64,000 nt of DNA. Source: Ailurus styani. Lineage: Eukaryota; Chordata; Mammalia; Carnivora; Ailuridae. The stretch lies in contig LNAC01000036.1 in the NCBI GenBank assembly GCA_002007465.1, positions 2,166,401-2,230,400 on the forward strand, read 5' to 3'. Positions 23,831-35,119 of the stretch are shown piece by piece (within the stretch, counting starts at the first letter, position 1; each line of letters opens with the position of its first letter). The translations under genes and the position numbers were made by a program. The notes beneath the pieces were generated by a model that was given only the letters and a program-made list of their open reading frames with translations, was not told where the DNA came from and did not search any database.

Positions 23831-24483
23831 CCATATACCAAGTATCACAAAATGCTGTCATCTTTGAATGGGGACCACAGCATGAAAGGACTATGCAGAA
23901 GGTCCAGGCTATAGTGCAAAACCTCTGCCTCCTACAGGATATTTGGTCCAGGAGAACATATGGTTTTGAAGGTATCAGTAGTGAAAAAGATGCTGTGTGG
24001 AGTTTATGACAAAACCAAGAGTAAAAAATCACAATGGAGACCCCTACATTTCTGGAGTCGAGGCATGCCATCTGAAACAAAGAATTGTATACCTTTTGAA
24101 AAAAAATCCTGGCATGCTTCTAGGCCCTAGTACAGAGAAAAAGTGCCTGATGATGGTGTAACACTGACCATACAACCAGAACTGTCCATCATAAGTTGTG
24201 TTCATCATGGGTTTAGTTTGACCCACAAAGTTTTATGCTAACACAAGCTAAGCAACAATACATTGTGATTTGAAATGATACATTCAGGATTGAGGCTAAA
24301 CTAGAAGGCATAAACAAGCTATCCATCCAGCAATCCAGCCTCCTAGGAGTGTACCAATGCTTCAGTTCATGGCCAACAGCCATGTGGGGTTTCCACTATG
24401 ACCAGCTATATCTGATAATCAATAAAGTTTAAATGAGATAAAACAGGGTAGCTGTTAATGGTAATCAAATTGTAGAAAGTTTT

Positions 24484-24676
24484 GGGGTTTTTTTATTTTT
24501 TTTTAAAGATTTTATTTATTTATTTGAGAGAGAGAGAGATCACAAGTAGGCAGAGAGAGGGAGAAGCAGGCTCTCTACCGAGCAGAGAACCCAATGCGGG
24601 GCTTGATCCCAGGACCCTGGGATTGTGACCTGAGCCAAAGGCAGCGGCTTAACCTACCAAGCCACCCAGGTGCCCC
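24484..24676 (-). mobile_element. CAN-SINE, reverse, with TSD
   Basis: TSD 'agaaagtttt' at 24474-24483 and 24677-24686. Confidence 0.95.
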
Positions 24677-24821
24677 AGAAAGTTTTTTAAAATGTACAAT
24701 TTTGATTATTTGCAAAGAGAATTCTATGAAAATAACTGAATCAATGTTCACAGTAAGTTAATTTAAACTTTTGAAAAGATTTCAGTAGAAGGGAAAAAAT
24801 TCTAACATTCCAGACTGATAC

Positions 24822-25012
24822 TGAAGCACCAATTATGTGTCAGAACCTATGCCAGACACTTGGTATCTCTTGCCTCATTGAATCTATAACACAAATCCTA
24901 AGAGGCAATTATCATTACCACTCATTTCAAGGTGAAGAAGATGATGTTCAAGGAAAATAAGCAACCCATCTAAATATACACAGACTGCTATTTGGTTGGA
25001 AGGAAAACTCTA
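24822..25012 (-). mobile_element. MIR SINE, antisense
   Basis: 'ttatgtgtcagaacctatgc', 'cctaagaggcaattatcatt' and 'aaggtgaagaagatgatgtt' follow the MIR reverse strand. Confidence 0.72.
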
Positions 25013-25724
25013 TCTGCCTTCAAAATAAATTTTTCCTGTACGCCATTCTGATTAATAATGCAAGAATAGTCAAAATACAGTATGATACATAGAGAATGTT
25101 TTATAATAGCAAGCAGAGAGTTTGTTGCAGGAGCACATCACAAGAGCAGGAAAAGGATCCCTGAGACTGAATCCCCAACTGACTAGGAACCATCAACTCA
25201 GGCACTGAACCTGATACCAACAGAAAAGAGCCCTACAGTCATCAAACAGGACTAAATATCACTGGACTCCTGGTGATGCTGGACTCCTGGACAATGTGGC
25301 GACTGCATCATGCTTCTTGAGAATTCTGCCAGTGAAAGCATGTCTAAATGCATGTGCATTTGTATTCTGGTACCTTGTTATAATATAGCCCGTACCCATT
25401 TCTTTTGTGGTCCAGTCTCAATATGCGGGCCCTACCTCTGCCTATAGATAGATCTATTTAGTGTGCTATTCTATATAGAGATACAGATATATATAGTATG
25501 CTATTCACTAGTTGACATCAAGACGAATCAATTATATGTAATTAATAATATAAATAAGTTATGTGTACACACACACATATTTACACAGCTTAATTGGGGG
25601 GTGGGCTATTTCACTACATTCTAGGGTTTTCCCATTATCACCCCAGCCTCCACTCTTCTTCTCCAATCATACTAACAACTATTACAGATGAATCTTCAAC
25701 AGATTATTATTTTAGGGTAAACAT
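25013..25724. other. Unassigned sequence
   Basis: Contains a short direct repeat ('gctggactcctgga'-like at 25262-25290) and TATAGA-rich stretches at 25440-25500. It could hold decayed retroviral flank, but I cannot show that. Confidence 0.4.
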
Positions 25725-25736
25725 CATGACTCCTTT

Positions 25737-25923
25737 TTTTTAAAGATTTTATTTCTCTATTTGACAGAGAGAGAGAGAGAGCACACACAGGAGAAGCAGA
25801 AGTCCAGGGAAGAAGCAGGTTCCTGGCTGAGCACGGAGCTCAATGCAGGACTCGATCCCAGGACCCCTAGGATCATGACCTGAGCAAAGGCAGATGCTTA
25901 ACTGACTGAGCCACCCAGGTACC
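25737..25923 (-). mobile_element. CAN-SINE, reverse, with TSD
   Basis: TSD 'catgactccttt' at 25725-25736, with one mismatch in the copy at 25924-25935. Confidence 0.94.
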
Positions 25924-25939
25924 CATGACTTCTTTATGT

Positions 25940-26655
25940 GTGTTTCCCACAGAACATAGAGCTCTGTGATGAGCAATTTGTTTAACACATGTATTTTAGA
26001 ACAAAATTAAAGATTTTCTTTCTATAATATGAAGTTCTCATATCTATGTGATCATGGAAACTTAAAATTGAAAACTTCTGTATAGACTATTTAGTATAAA
26101 CTTCATACTTTATGAATATAAAAAACTCAAATTCAACTGATTTGTATAAGATCACAGAACCAGGCAGTGGCAGAACTAATTCTGTAAATAAATATTAAGC
26201 AAGTACATGCTCTGTTACAAGAACTGGGATTATAATGAAGATCTTCGACTACCTAAACTCAGTACTGTGTTCAAAATACCTCGGAACTAGTTTTCAATTA
26301 CTCCTACTATAATACAAGCTATGTGAGATTTTGTTCTCTTCACTTCTGTATCACCAGCAAACTGAGCACTGTCTGGTATCTGAATATTTGATGAATATTT
26401 GAAGAATAAGTTAATGTGCCATCAATTTTCAACTACGTAAATATCATTTAGTAATCTACCAGTTACTTAATATTTTTATCAGTTCATCTTTGGGAATGTC
26501 AGTGACTACAATTCAAAGATTGTAGAATTCTGATCAACTATGTTTGTCTGTCTCATAAAAGTGGCATATAGAGAGAGAAAGAAGAGTTTCAAGTATGTGT
26601 GCTTTGTGACTGCATTCAATTCAAGCAAGAGTTTGTTCCTCTTTTCCAAAACATT
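25940..26655. other. Unique sequence with an L2-like patch
   Basis: About 26318-26415 ('cttcacttctgtatcaccag', then 'gatgaatatttgaagaataa') resembles an L2 3' end in sense. The rest is unassigned. Confidence 0.45.
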
Positions 26656-26659
26656 TTCA

Positions 26660-26915
26660 TGTTTGGGGTGAATTTTTCACATTTCCTTCCCTTGTTTGGG
26701 CACAGAGCAAACACAGCCAGAATCTATAATTGGCCAGGCCATCACTGAGCCCTCACTTACCCAATGGAACATCAGCTTTATGAAAGCGGGTTTGCTTTTC
26801 ATGTTCACAGTCGTGTGTGGAGTTTTCTAAAATGAGGCTCTTGCAAGCCATTATCAGTGAGAAATAATAAAAGGCTAGTGGAGACCAGGTTTGCATTGCT
26901 TCTTTTTAAGGCTTT
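26660..26915. promoter_or_regulatory. Candidate conserved noncoding element
   Basis: Repeat-free, of mixed composition, with CCAAT-like ('attggcc', 'cccaatgg') and 'gccattatcagt' motifs. Weak evidence only. Confidence 0.25.
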
Positions 26916-27337
26916 TTACAAAGGTATACTTGGGAATGCTGTTTTTCAAAATCCTGTCCTGACAAGTTAAGTACTAGCAGTTCTTTGTTGAAAGAAAGAT
27001 CTTTCATCTTTTTTTTTTTCTTTTTAGGAAAGTTTCCTTCCTCTGAGATAGCCTCCTTTGGTCTATAAAACACATATTGTATGGCAGGCAGAAATTCACA
27101 GATTCACTCCCTACCACCACCCTTTATTCTGAACATAGGAAAATTGTTAGCTATACATATCCTTGAGTCTGAAGACAAGACACGTTCTTTATGTTTAGTA
27201 ATGCTTATTCATCACTCACAAACATTTCCTGAGTGCCTAATATCTGCAAAGGTAGGCCACACAGGAGTCTAGAAGGTGGAATCAACCCCTAGAATTATGG
27301 TATATGTACAGTGGAAATGACTTTTACTGCCTGCTTT

Positions 27338-27545
27338 CTACATTCCAAACACTGAGTGAACCCCTGACATTATATAATTTAATATTCCAAACACCCCCAT
27401 AAATTGGGCACTAAGATTCTTATTCTTAAAAAGAGCTAAGTGAGACTCCATGAGATTAAATAGCTTTCCAAAGGTCACATAGATAAAAGACCATATACCC
27501 TGATTTCAAACTGGTCTTCGTGCCCACAATCCTCATGCATATTTC
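27338..27545 (-). mobile_element. MIR SINE, antisense
   Basis: 'aaagagctaagtgagactcc', 'aatagctttccaaaggtcac' and 'ctgatttcaaactggtcttc' match the MIR reverse order. Confidence 0.82.
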
Positions 27546-27582
27546 TGCTCTAACAGATTATTCTAACTTGAGAAGAACTCTA

Positions 27583-27770
27583 TTTTTTTTAAGATTTTAT
27601 TTATTTATTTGACAGAGAGAGAGAGATCACAAGTAGGCAGAGAGGCAGGCAGAGAGAGGGAAGCACACTCCCTGCTGAGCAGGGAGCCCGATGCGGGGCT
27701 CAATCCCAGGACCCTGAGATCATGACCTGAGCCAAAGGCAGAGGCTTAACCACTGAACCACCCAGTGCCC
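27583..27770 (-). mobile_element. CAN-SINE, reverse, with 16-bp TSD
   Basis: TSD 'cttgagaagaactcta' at 27567-27582 and 27771-27786, identical. A base is lost in the head ('cccagtgcccc'). Confidence 0.96.
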
Positions 27771-27789
27771 CTTGAGAAGAACTCTACAG

Positions 27790-30000
27790 GGATATACACA
27801 GACACCACAGGTCTACAGCATCCAGGGTACCACTGGATTACATTCTAAAGTAAAAGTGCAAAGAAACTTTCCAAATCAAATGTATGAAATAAATTAAATA
27901 TGCAAATAAAGTAAACTGCAAATAAATTAATTAAAACAAATTTTTTCACTAATAAAGTATATTTATAAATTATTAATATCAGGAAAATTATTTAATCGGT
28001 CCTGATCATTAAACCCCATGGTTTTGGGGGCTTATTAGGCTACTTTTAAAGATCCGACTGGGAAAGATGTTAGACACACTGGTGAGAAAGAGAACAGTGC
28101 CTGGGAACTACAGCCGAGCCACCTCCAGGCCCCTGTCTTCTGATCTGTAGAGTGACGAAGCACGCTTTCTCAGTGGCTTTCAGATGGAGCACCTTGGAGC
28201 CCCACCTTCTAGGTACCTCGGAGGCCCAGGAGGAAACCGAATGATACAGTACTTGGAGGCTGCCCTTCTCATTCCTCCACCCTATAACACACCTGCAGAC
28301 AGAAAAGCTGTACTTTTATCAGTTTGATATATTGGATTTCTGCTCAGGATTATCTTTAAAGAAAACATCCCACTTCTAACAATAAGTTTTTAAAAATCAA
28401 GCCTGATAGCCACTTGACTCTCAGTTTTAGAGTCAAAGGCCTCTTCTGAGTCTCTAACTCTAAGGCCCATAGAAGTAGTAAAATGGGTCTGGTGCAGCAA
28501 CCACAGACTCATATGCCGTCGGGGGCCAGAGAGAACCAATAAACTTATAAAAAATAAAAACAAACAAAAAAACCTGGTTTGAGACAACAGAGATGATGAT
28601 ATTTCGTGGTAACATGAGAATGTATGCCCTACCTTAAAAAAAATTTAACTTCAGATTTTTTTCCATCTTTAACACTGTGCTGACAAACAAGTATGTATCT
28701 CTAAACGTGACTTCCAGTCTAGAACCCACTAGAATGAGAAGCTGTCCCACAAGAGCTCTGGGTTATAGAAACTGTGATGGGAAAGATTATGTCCATATTG
28801 ACCATCTAAGTTTGAATGGGCATCATTACTATCTCATTCAAGAAGAACCCAGAGAAGACTTAAAATTCAACTACGGTTTGTGAACCTTGTACCCAAATGT
28901 CCACACTGGCGGAAGCTTAGAACACAGATCAAACACAAACATGGAGAAAACTTACGACCCTTCATTTGCCTTCCATTTCCTCATTTGTAAAATGGAGTCT
29001 AAGGATGCCCAGCTCGACCTACCATTATCATTGTCCAGCCTGTAGGATCTCTCTGCCTTGCTGCGATCCTGTGTAGATTATTTTCAAATCATAGGTCGTA
29101 GACTCTCCACATTGTCTTTTGCTAGGATGAAGTATGTGCACGTGATACCCACGTGCACACCTACACACACAGAGGCCTGAAGTGGATATGGTGAGACTTA
29201 ATTCCTGCTGTTCATTGTTCAGTGCATCAAAGGGAGCCTGCCAGCCACTTCTCTGTGAATGCACTAGTCTCAGAGCAGGGTCAAGAAGAGCCTTCTTCCT
29301 CTGGCTCTCAGCATTAGCTGTCTTATGTTTGACACCTCGTACTGAGAGGACTTACTTGGCTGGAAGCTGCACTAACTCAGCTCAGTCTGATGAGCCACTT
29401 GGAAGAACCAAGTTGAGGCTGTCTTGAAACTGCAAAAAGAGCCAGAGGGTCAGTGTAGTCAGTTTGTAAAGAATCAACCTGGCTAATGAAGGGGCCAGGA
29501 AAGCACAGCTCACTAGTGTAAAGCTGTCTTCTGATGCTGCAGGGAGAAGGAATTAGCACGTTTATTTTCCAACAAATGTGCTTAGAAACTCTGAATCTAA
29601 TTTCTTCTCCATTCCATTTTATTCCACCTTGGAATGGCAGAAGTGTGCCCAGAGAACCAAAGGATGGGTAGGATTAGCATGAGATATTAAGCAGAATAGC
29701 CTTCGAGGAATAAGGAAACTGGGAGCAAAGTTGTGACACAAGAGTGTCAAAAGCATGTTTGAAAAGAAACATGCGGGAAGGGTCAGAAAATACATCTCTT
29801 ACTATTGTTTATTCCTAGAGAATAATGATACTGACAACACAGGGTTGTCACTGATTAAATTAGAAACTGCAAGGAAAGTGTGTCACAGTGTTCTTGCTCA
29901 CACTAATGCCTAATTAATGTTGATTGTAATTTTTTCTCAGTACTACCATTATTGGAAGAAAAAGTCTTAATAACAAACTAACAAAATTCATGTTCTATAG
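27790..30000. other. Unique sequence, no gene recognised
   Basis: About 2.2 kb without young repeats. A MIR fragment may lie at 28955-29015 ('ccatttcctcatttgtaaaa'). The overlapping frames at 29028-29559 on both strands show no domain and contradict each other. Confidence 0.45.
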
Positions 30001-30004
30001 AACT

Positions 30005-30165
30005 TACCATGTGACTATGCAGAGTGCTTGACATACATTAAACTGTTTAATCCACATATAAGGTGGATACTATGTCAGATGAAGACATCGAGGCAGAGAC
30101 AGGTGAAATAGCAGGCCCAAGATTATCCAGTTGGTAAATGGGTAGTAAGACTTCAAACCAGGCTA
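30005..30165 (-). mobile_element. MIR SINE, antisense
   Basis: 'atacattaaactgtttaatc', 'gatgaagacatcgaggcaga' and 'ttatccagttggtaaatggg' follow the MIR reverse strand. Confidence 0.8.
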
Positions 30166-30169
30166 TGTG

Positions 30170-30740
30170 CTCCTGAATGTATGTTTTGGTCCCTGGCCTT
30201 AATATCTCTCCAGATCTTTAGGGGCCAGGAGCGCCACAGTAAGAAGCAGAGATCTCCTTACTCCTTCCGTGAGAAGCTGTTTGTGGTTTTGAGGGAATTG
30301 AAATGGTCAGATCATGCCAAAGTGGAAGAAGCACTAGAGAGCAAAAAAACGATAGGTTTCAGAATCTTTTAGGAGGGTTACTAAAAAGCAAGAGAAGTCA
30401 CTGACAGAAGGCAGTGATGAGATGGAAACAGAAGAAAGACACAACAGAACCACTGCAACTGACAGAGGAGTGAGAGACCGAGCAGAACCTCAGCTCTGAA
30501 GCTTGGACTCCATACAAAGAGAAGGAGGCGGAACTATTGCCCCCATGCCCCCAAAGAGGAGAACTGGGGAAACAATCAGGATTAAAGAGAATACATTTAG
30601 GTGAAGTGGAAGTCATAAAGGGTACCATGTAGTGAAATGAAAATACTGAGTAAAAAGTAATTATCACTTTTTTAAAAAGTGATCTGAGTATCAACACTTT
30701 TGCTCAATTCTGTGGGGGAGGAGGCTGCAGCTAATCAAAT
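30170..30740. other. Unique sequence, no recognised feature
   Basis: Contains frames at 30181-30372 (+) and 30398-30697 (-) without recognisable protein families. Confidence 0.45.
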
Positions 30741-31172
30741 AAGGCAAAAAAAAAAAATCCCAAAGGCAAAAGGATTGGAAATGATAAAATAAAACTGTCA
30801 CTTTTCACAAATGACATGACTGTAATTTAGAGGCAAACTATTAAAATCACTTAAAAAAATTAAGTGGATGTAGCAAAGTGCTTGGATAGAAAGTCAATAT
30901 GTGAAAATCATATAGTAACAAAAATAGAAAAGTGAATTTATACAATAATATCATTCATAATTGCTTCAAAAATATTAAAAACCTAAAGATAAATCTAATG
31001 AAAGATGTATAAGACTGCCACACTAAAAATAGTAAGTTTTATTGAGAGAAATTAAAGAAAATATAAAGAAATTACAGATAAGCGATGTTCATGGACTAGA
31101 AGAGTCAGTATTAAGATATTAATTGTCCCCAAATAAATTTATGAATTGATTCTAAACCCAATTAAAATCCCT

Positions 31173-31193
31173 GGTGTGTGTGTGTGTGTGTGT
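31173..31193 (+). repeat. (TG)n microsatellite, short
   Basis: About 10 TG units inside the L1 relic. Confidence 0.9.
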
Positions 31194-31744
31194 GGAAACT
31201 GACAAAGGACAGTACGGGAAGATTTATCAATTTACCAGAACTGGAAGATTTAGCATATCAGAATTTATGATGCAGTCATTAAAACAATGCCATATTGGTA
31301 CAAAATTAAACAAACAAACCAATGGAATAGAATATCAAAAAACAGACCCATACATAATCATTTGTTTTCTGAGCATTTTATACATTTCAGTGGAGAGAGA
31401 AGAGCCCATAATTCATGCTAGGTCACTCAGATATCCATAAAGGAAAAAATTTAATTTTAACTCCTACCTCACACCATAACAAAAGTTGATTCCAAATAGA
31501 GCATAGGCATCCAAATACATGAATTAAAAAAATAAATAAACTTTTAGAAATACCATATGAGAAAAACTTAATTACTTTGGGAAAGTCATATATTTCTTTA
31601 AAAAGATACCAAAATTCCTAATCATCAAGGGGAAAAAAGATAAATTGTACCCGTTAAAATAAGAAATTTCATTCACCAAAAGATACCACATGAATGTGAC
31701 AAGGCAAGCCACAAATCGAAGAAAATATTTATAGCACATATGTA

Positions 31745-32222
31745 ATGCATTGAAGAGTATATCTCAAAAATATATGTCCAAATCCTAACCACTGATACTG
31801 TGAACATAATATTAGTTGGAAATAGGGTCTTGGAAGATAAAATTAAATTAAGAATCTTGAAATGAGACCATCCTGGATTTAGGACCCAGTATCCAAAGCC
31901 CCTATTGGATCTATGACTGGTGTCCACATAGGAGAAGGGAGACGAAGATTCAAGACAAAAACACACAGGGCAGAAGACCATGGGAAGGTTCATGTGCACC
32001 TGGAGGCAGAGACGGGAGTCATCCAGCCGTGGGGCCGAGGAACACATCCAGCGACCAGAAACTGGAAGAGGCAAGGAAGGAAGCCCCCCGCCCCCAAGGG
32101 AGCGTAGCACTGCTGATACTCTGATTGCAGATGTCTGGCATCTACAACTGAGAAAATAATTTTTTGTTGTTTTAAGCCACCAAATTTGTGCAATTTATTA
32201 CAGCAGTCCTGTAACAATACAA
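31745..32222 (+). mobile_element. MaLR (MLT1-like) LTR
   Basis: The order 'caaatcctaaccactgatac', 'tggaaatagggtcttgg', 'atgactggtgtccacatagg', 'ttgttgttttaagccaccaa' and 'cagcagtcctgtaacaatac' is that of an ERVL-MaLR solo LTR. It lies inside L1 sequence that continues on both sides. The 145-codon reverse frame 31673-32110 is a by-product. Confidence 0.78.
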
Positions 32223-32398
32223 TTGTCAGCTTGCAAAGGACTTGTATTCAAAATACATGTTCTAATAGAAAAGAATGTATCTACTAGAATGTATCCTTAA
32301 GAGACAACCATTAAGAAAAATGGGCAAAACACCTGAATAAGAAATTCACCTAAGATGGTATTCAAGTGCCCAGTAAATATATAAAAAGATGCTCAACT

Positions 32399-32704
32399 GG
32401 GGCACCTGGGTGGCTCAGTAAGTTAAGCATCTGACTCTTGATTTTGGCTCAGGTCATGATCTCGGGGTTGTGAGATCGACCCACACGCTCAGGCTCCACA
32501 CTCACCAGGGAGTCTGCTTGGGATTCTCTCTCTTCCTCTGCCCCTCCCCTGGCTCACACACTNGGGGTTGTGAGATCGACCCACACGCTCAGGCTCCACG
32601 CTCACCAGGGAGTCTGCTTGGGATTCTCTCTCTTCCTCTGCCCCTCCCCTGGCTCACACACTCGAGCTCTCTCTCTCAAATAAATAAATAAATCTTTAAA
32701 AAAT
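32399..32704 (+). mobile_element. CAN-SINE with TSD, lengthened by an assembly duplication
   Basis: TSD 'aaagatgctcaact' at 32385-32398 and 32705-32718. The element is about 100 bp too long because 32464-32562 recurs at 32564-32662 across an N; without that it has the usual length. Confidence 0.95.
32464..32662. other. Single-N join with 99-bp duplicated flank
   Basis: N at 32563. The 99 bp before and the 99 bp after it differ by one base (position 32500 against 32600, a to g). This is consistent with contig overlap that was not collapsed. Confidence 0.85.
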
Positions 32705-32864
32705 AAAGATGCTCAACTTCTTTTGTCAAAGGAAAAATTAAAATTACAATCAAAATATGATACAACCATATGGGACCGGAATGGCAAAAATTAAAAAGAT
32801 AGGCAATAGAAATGCTGAATACATACTCTACCACTCAGCAATTCCTCTCCACTAAACATTGTAC

Positions 32865-33030
32865 ATCAATTCTCAGTCTGTCCTCATGGTGATCCTGTGA
32901 GGCGTATACATCCATTTTGCAGATATGGATAAAGAGAGTTCAGATGAAGTAAAACAATTTTCCCAAGGTCTAGGACACATGCCCAGGTCTGTCTCACTCT
33001 GCCGTGCCTGTACGATACACAAGATTCTTT
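32865..33030 (-). mobile_element. MIR SINE, antisense
   Basis: 'catccattttgcagatatgg', 'aaacaattttcccaaggtct' and 'catgcccaggtctgtctcac' match the MIR reverse order. Confidence 0.78.
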
Positions 33031-33034
33031 CTCA

Positions 33035-34265
33035 GAGGACACATGAGACACTTGGGACCACAGATCTGGAGAAAGTAAAAAGTTCGAGAGATGGAAGAAT
33101 CAAAGCCAAAAAAACACACAGTGCATGAAGTGTGAATAGAAACTGTAAATTCTTTTTACTGGAGGAAATCTCTAGAATCATATTGCCCATTGTCCCCACT
33201 TTACAAAATACTCCCATCACTTACATGGCTATCAGAAAAGCTAGGATAAATTCCAGATCCTCTGGTTCCCAGCCACATGTGTTTGCTTTCGCCCTATATG
33301 GTCTCCCAACTCCCATTCTTCCCAGCACCTATACCTTGATTAAATACCTACTCACATAAAAGTCATAAATTGTCATAAAAGTTTCCCCACATGTTTGTCA
33401 AGATGGACAGAGCAAGCAAGCTGATGGGAAACCAGTGTTCTAATTCATTTACCCACTCTAAAAATCAAATTTGATAGATTTTATATATGATTGCTTACTT
33501 GTTAACCAGTGGTTGTTATAAGTATATTAGAATAATTACAATAATTCATTCTGACTAAAGGGCCTTATTCTTCCTTACCTAGGATGCCTCTACCTGTTGT
33601 ACGTTTCCCCATAACAAGTGATTTCTCTGGATCTCAGAGTGCTTTAAACATCACACTACTCTGAGGCATTTTCATTGCATTTCTGTGGACTATTTAAACC
33701 TCTTCTAAGTTTGTCATAAATTGAGGTGATCCAACAGTTCCAACTAGAAGGATTAAGTCTAGCCCAGTGGGGGAGCCATTAAACCTCCTTGCAAGTCAGC
33801 AAAAGCAAAAGTGACAGCCTGGTAGCAATTTAAAATTACTCTGAGACCACAACTGCCAATTAAAATAGACTTTCATGGCAACAGATGAACATCTGGTATC
33901 TTCCACTTGGAAAGAAAAATTAAAAAGAGTTTACATTTCTTAGTAATGAAAAACTTAGATATAAGCCAGTAATGTTTTAGTTTGGGCTTTGCTGAAATTA
34001 TATACTTTCATTATGCCTGCCAACAGTACAATGTTTCTTTTTCTGTTTTTTTTTTTAAAGCCACAAAATGTTCGTAACAAAACAAACTAGGCAAAAGTCA
34101 GAATTCATGATTCATTCACAGTCATTCTAAAAGCTTCACATTATCCTCCTCTCGTCCTCTGCAAAAATAGATTTGGAGGAGATTATCCTAAAGATGCTAT
34201 TTTGATGAAATATATGTGATCTGAATTCTGCAAAGGCATTCCTGGAAAAGGACTCTCAGATCTGA
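33035..34265. other. Unique sequence, no recognised feature
   Basis: No repeat or gene named; 33650-34050 is repeat-free with mixed composition. Confidence 0.45.
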
Positions 34266-34268
34266 AAT

Positions 34269-34354
34269 GAAGGGGGGGGAAGGGAAATAGGGAGGAGGAA
34301 GAGGAAGACAGAGAAGGGGGAAGGGAAGAGGAGAAGGAGAGAGGAAGAAGAAGA
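34269..34354 (+). repeat. Polypurine (GA-rich) tract
   Basis: About 86 bases that are G or A with only two pyrimidine interruptions (34288 and 34309). Confidence 0.95.
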
Positions 34355-34365
34355 TACACTTAAAC

Positions 34366-34416
34366 GTGCACATGTACGCGTGTGTACACACACACACACA
34401 CACACACACATGCACA
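34366..34416 (+). repeat. Alternating purine-pyrimidine (CA)n tract
   Basis: 'gtgcacatgtacgcgtgtgt' runs into about 13 AC units and 'atgcaca', giving near-perfect alternation over 50 bp directly after the polypurine block. Confidence 0.93.
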
Positions 34417-34599
34417 GTCTAGACTCCTAGCAATTGAAGCTTGATCCTTACTTTATGCTCACAACCCCTTATATATGGTCAAGTTTTTTTAACCTATAGA
34501 TTCTTCAGTAAATTGTATTTGATTAGAGGAAACCATACCAAGCATTTTAAGATGAGGATTCCAGGATAACTCATGTTCCATTTAGAGAAATATGTTTGT

Positions 34600-34840
34600 G
34601 TTCAAATGTTACATCTTTTGAAAAATCTGCTGTTACTATCTCAATGCACCCATGACATCTACTTCCTACAATACCCAGCCATGCCTCCATGGTGGTAATG
34701 AGTACTGAATCATATTGCTTATTACTATGTGTTCCTTGACATATTTCTTTCTACTTCTTATCCACGACCCGAACCAGTACCTAACACTGAAATGGCATCA
34801 AATAAAGTTTTGATGACTAAATGAGTAAATGCTGTCATGA
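34600..34840 (+). mobile_element. L2 LINE 3' end
   Basis: Order of phrases ending 'accagtacctaacactgaaa' and 'aataaagttttgatgactaa', followed by a TGAATGA-like end, fits an L2 3' terminus. Confidence 0.65.
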
Positions 34841-34974
34841 AAATCCAGTGGAAATATTATCTGGAAGTGAACCTCAGTCATTTCTGCCAATCATTTACGG
34901 GTTGATTTCTTTGACTTTGCATGTAAAACTCAATTTCTCCTCATGCTCAAAAACCTATGTTTTCCAGATTGTAA

Positions 34975-35118
34975 TAATGTTGTTTGGTGACAGATGGTGA
35001 CTGCATTTATGGTAGTAGGCACTGAGTAATACACAGAATGGTTGAATCATTATGTTGTACACCTAAAACTAATATAACACTGTATGTTAATTATACCTCA
35101 ATAAATAAATAAATAAGC
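34975..35118 (+). mobile_element. L1M 3' UTR fragment, sense
   Basis: 'ggtgacagatggtgactgca', 'ttatgttgtacacctaaaac' and 'taatataacactgtatgtta', then an AATAAATAAA tail, match an old L1 3' end. Confidence 0.85.
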
Positions 35119-35119
35119 T

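Larger units (their letters stand above)
23345..24425 (+). pseudogene. Decayed endogenous retrovirus pol fragment
   Basis: The two flanks of the SINE at 23511-23697, and the stretch from 23832 on, read in order as retroviral polymerase. About 23370-23510 resembles the end of the reverse transcriptase domain. About 23850-24230 resembles the RT connection and the start of the RNase H region, including a short 'FEWGP' peptide (about 23862-23876) and 'DAVWSL' (about 23989-24006). Stops and frameshifts are present, so no functional protein is possible. A SINE with its TSD and a CTA microsatellite (23726-23830) interrupt it. No gag, env or paired LTR was recognised nearby. The type looks like a gammaretrovirus-like (class I) relic, but class assignment is from memory of the family. 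Confidence 0.7.
30745..32835 (+). mobile_element. Old L1 ORF2 C-terminal relic, sense, split by an LTR and a SINE
   Basis: From 30790 the sequence follows the late RT to C-terminal part of L1 ORF2 ('acatgactgtaatttagagg', 'acccaattaaaatccc', 'caatggaatagaatatcaaa', 'agataccacatgaatgtgac'). It breaks at about 31745 and resumes at about 32230 ('caaaggacttgtattcaaaa', 'aaaatgggcaaaacacctga'). It breaks again at the SINE and resumes at 32705. No intact frame. A short GT repeat lies at 31173-31193. Confidence 0.8.

Noticed and set aside
23692..24080. Forward and reverse frames with long leucine or serine runs
   Set aside because: The runs come from the CTA microsatellite, and the rest of the forward frame is part of a decayed retroviral pol. 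Stops and frameshifts rule out a working gene.
31673..32110. Longest open frame, 145 codons on the reverse strand
   Set aside because: It covers the MLT1-like LTR and the L1 relic in antisense and has no domain; it is a chance frame.
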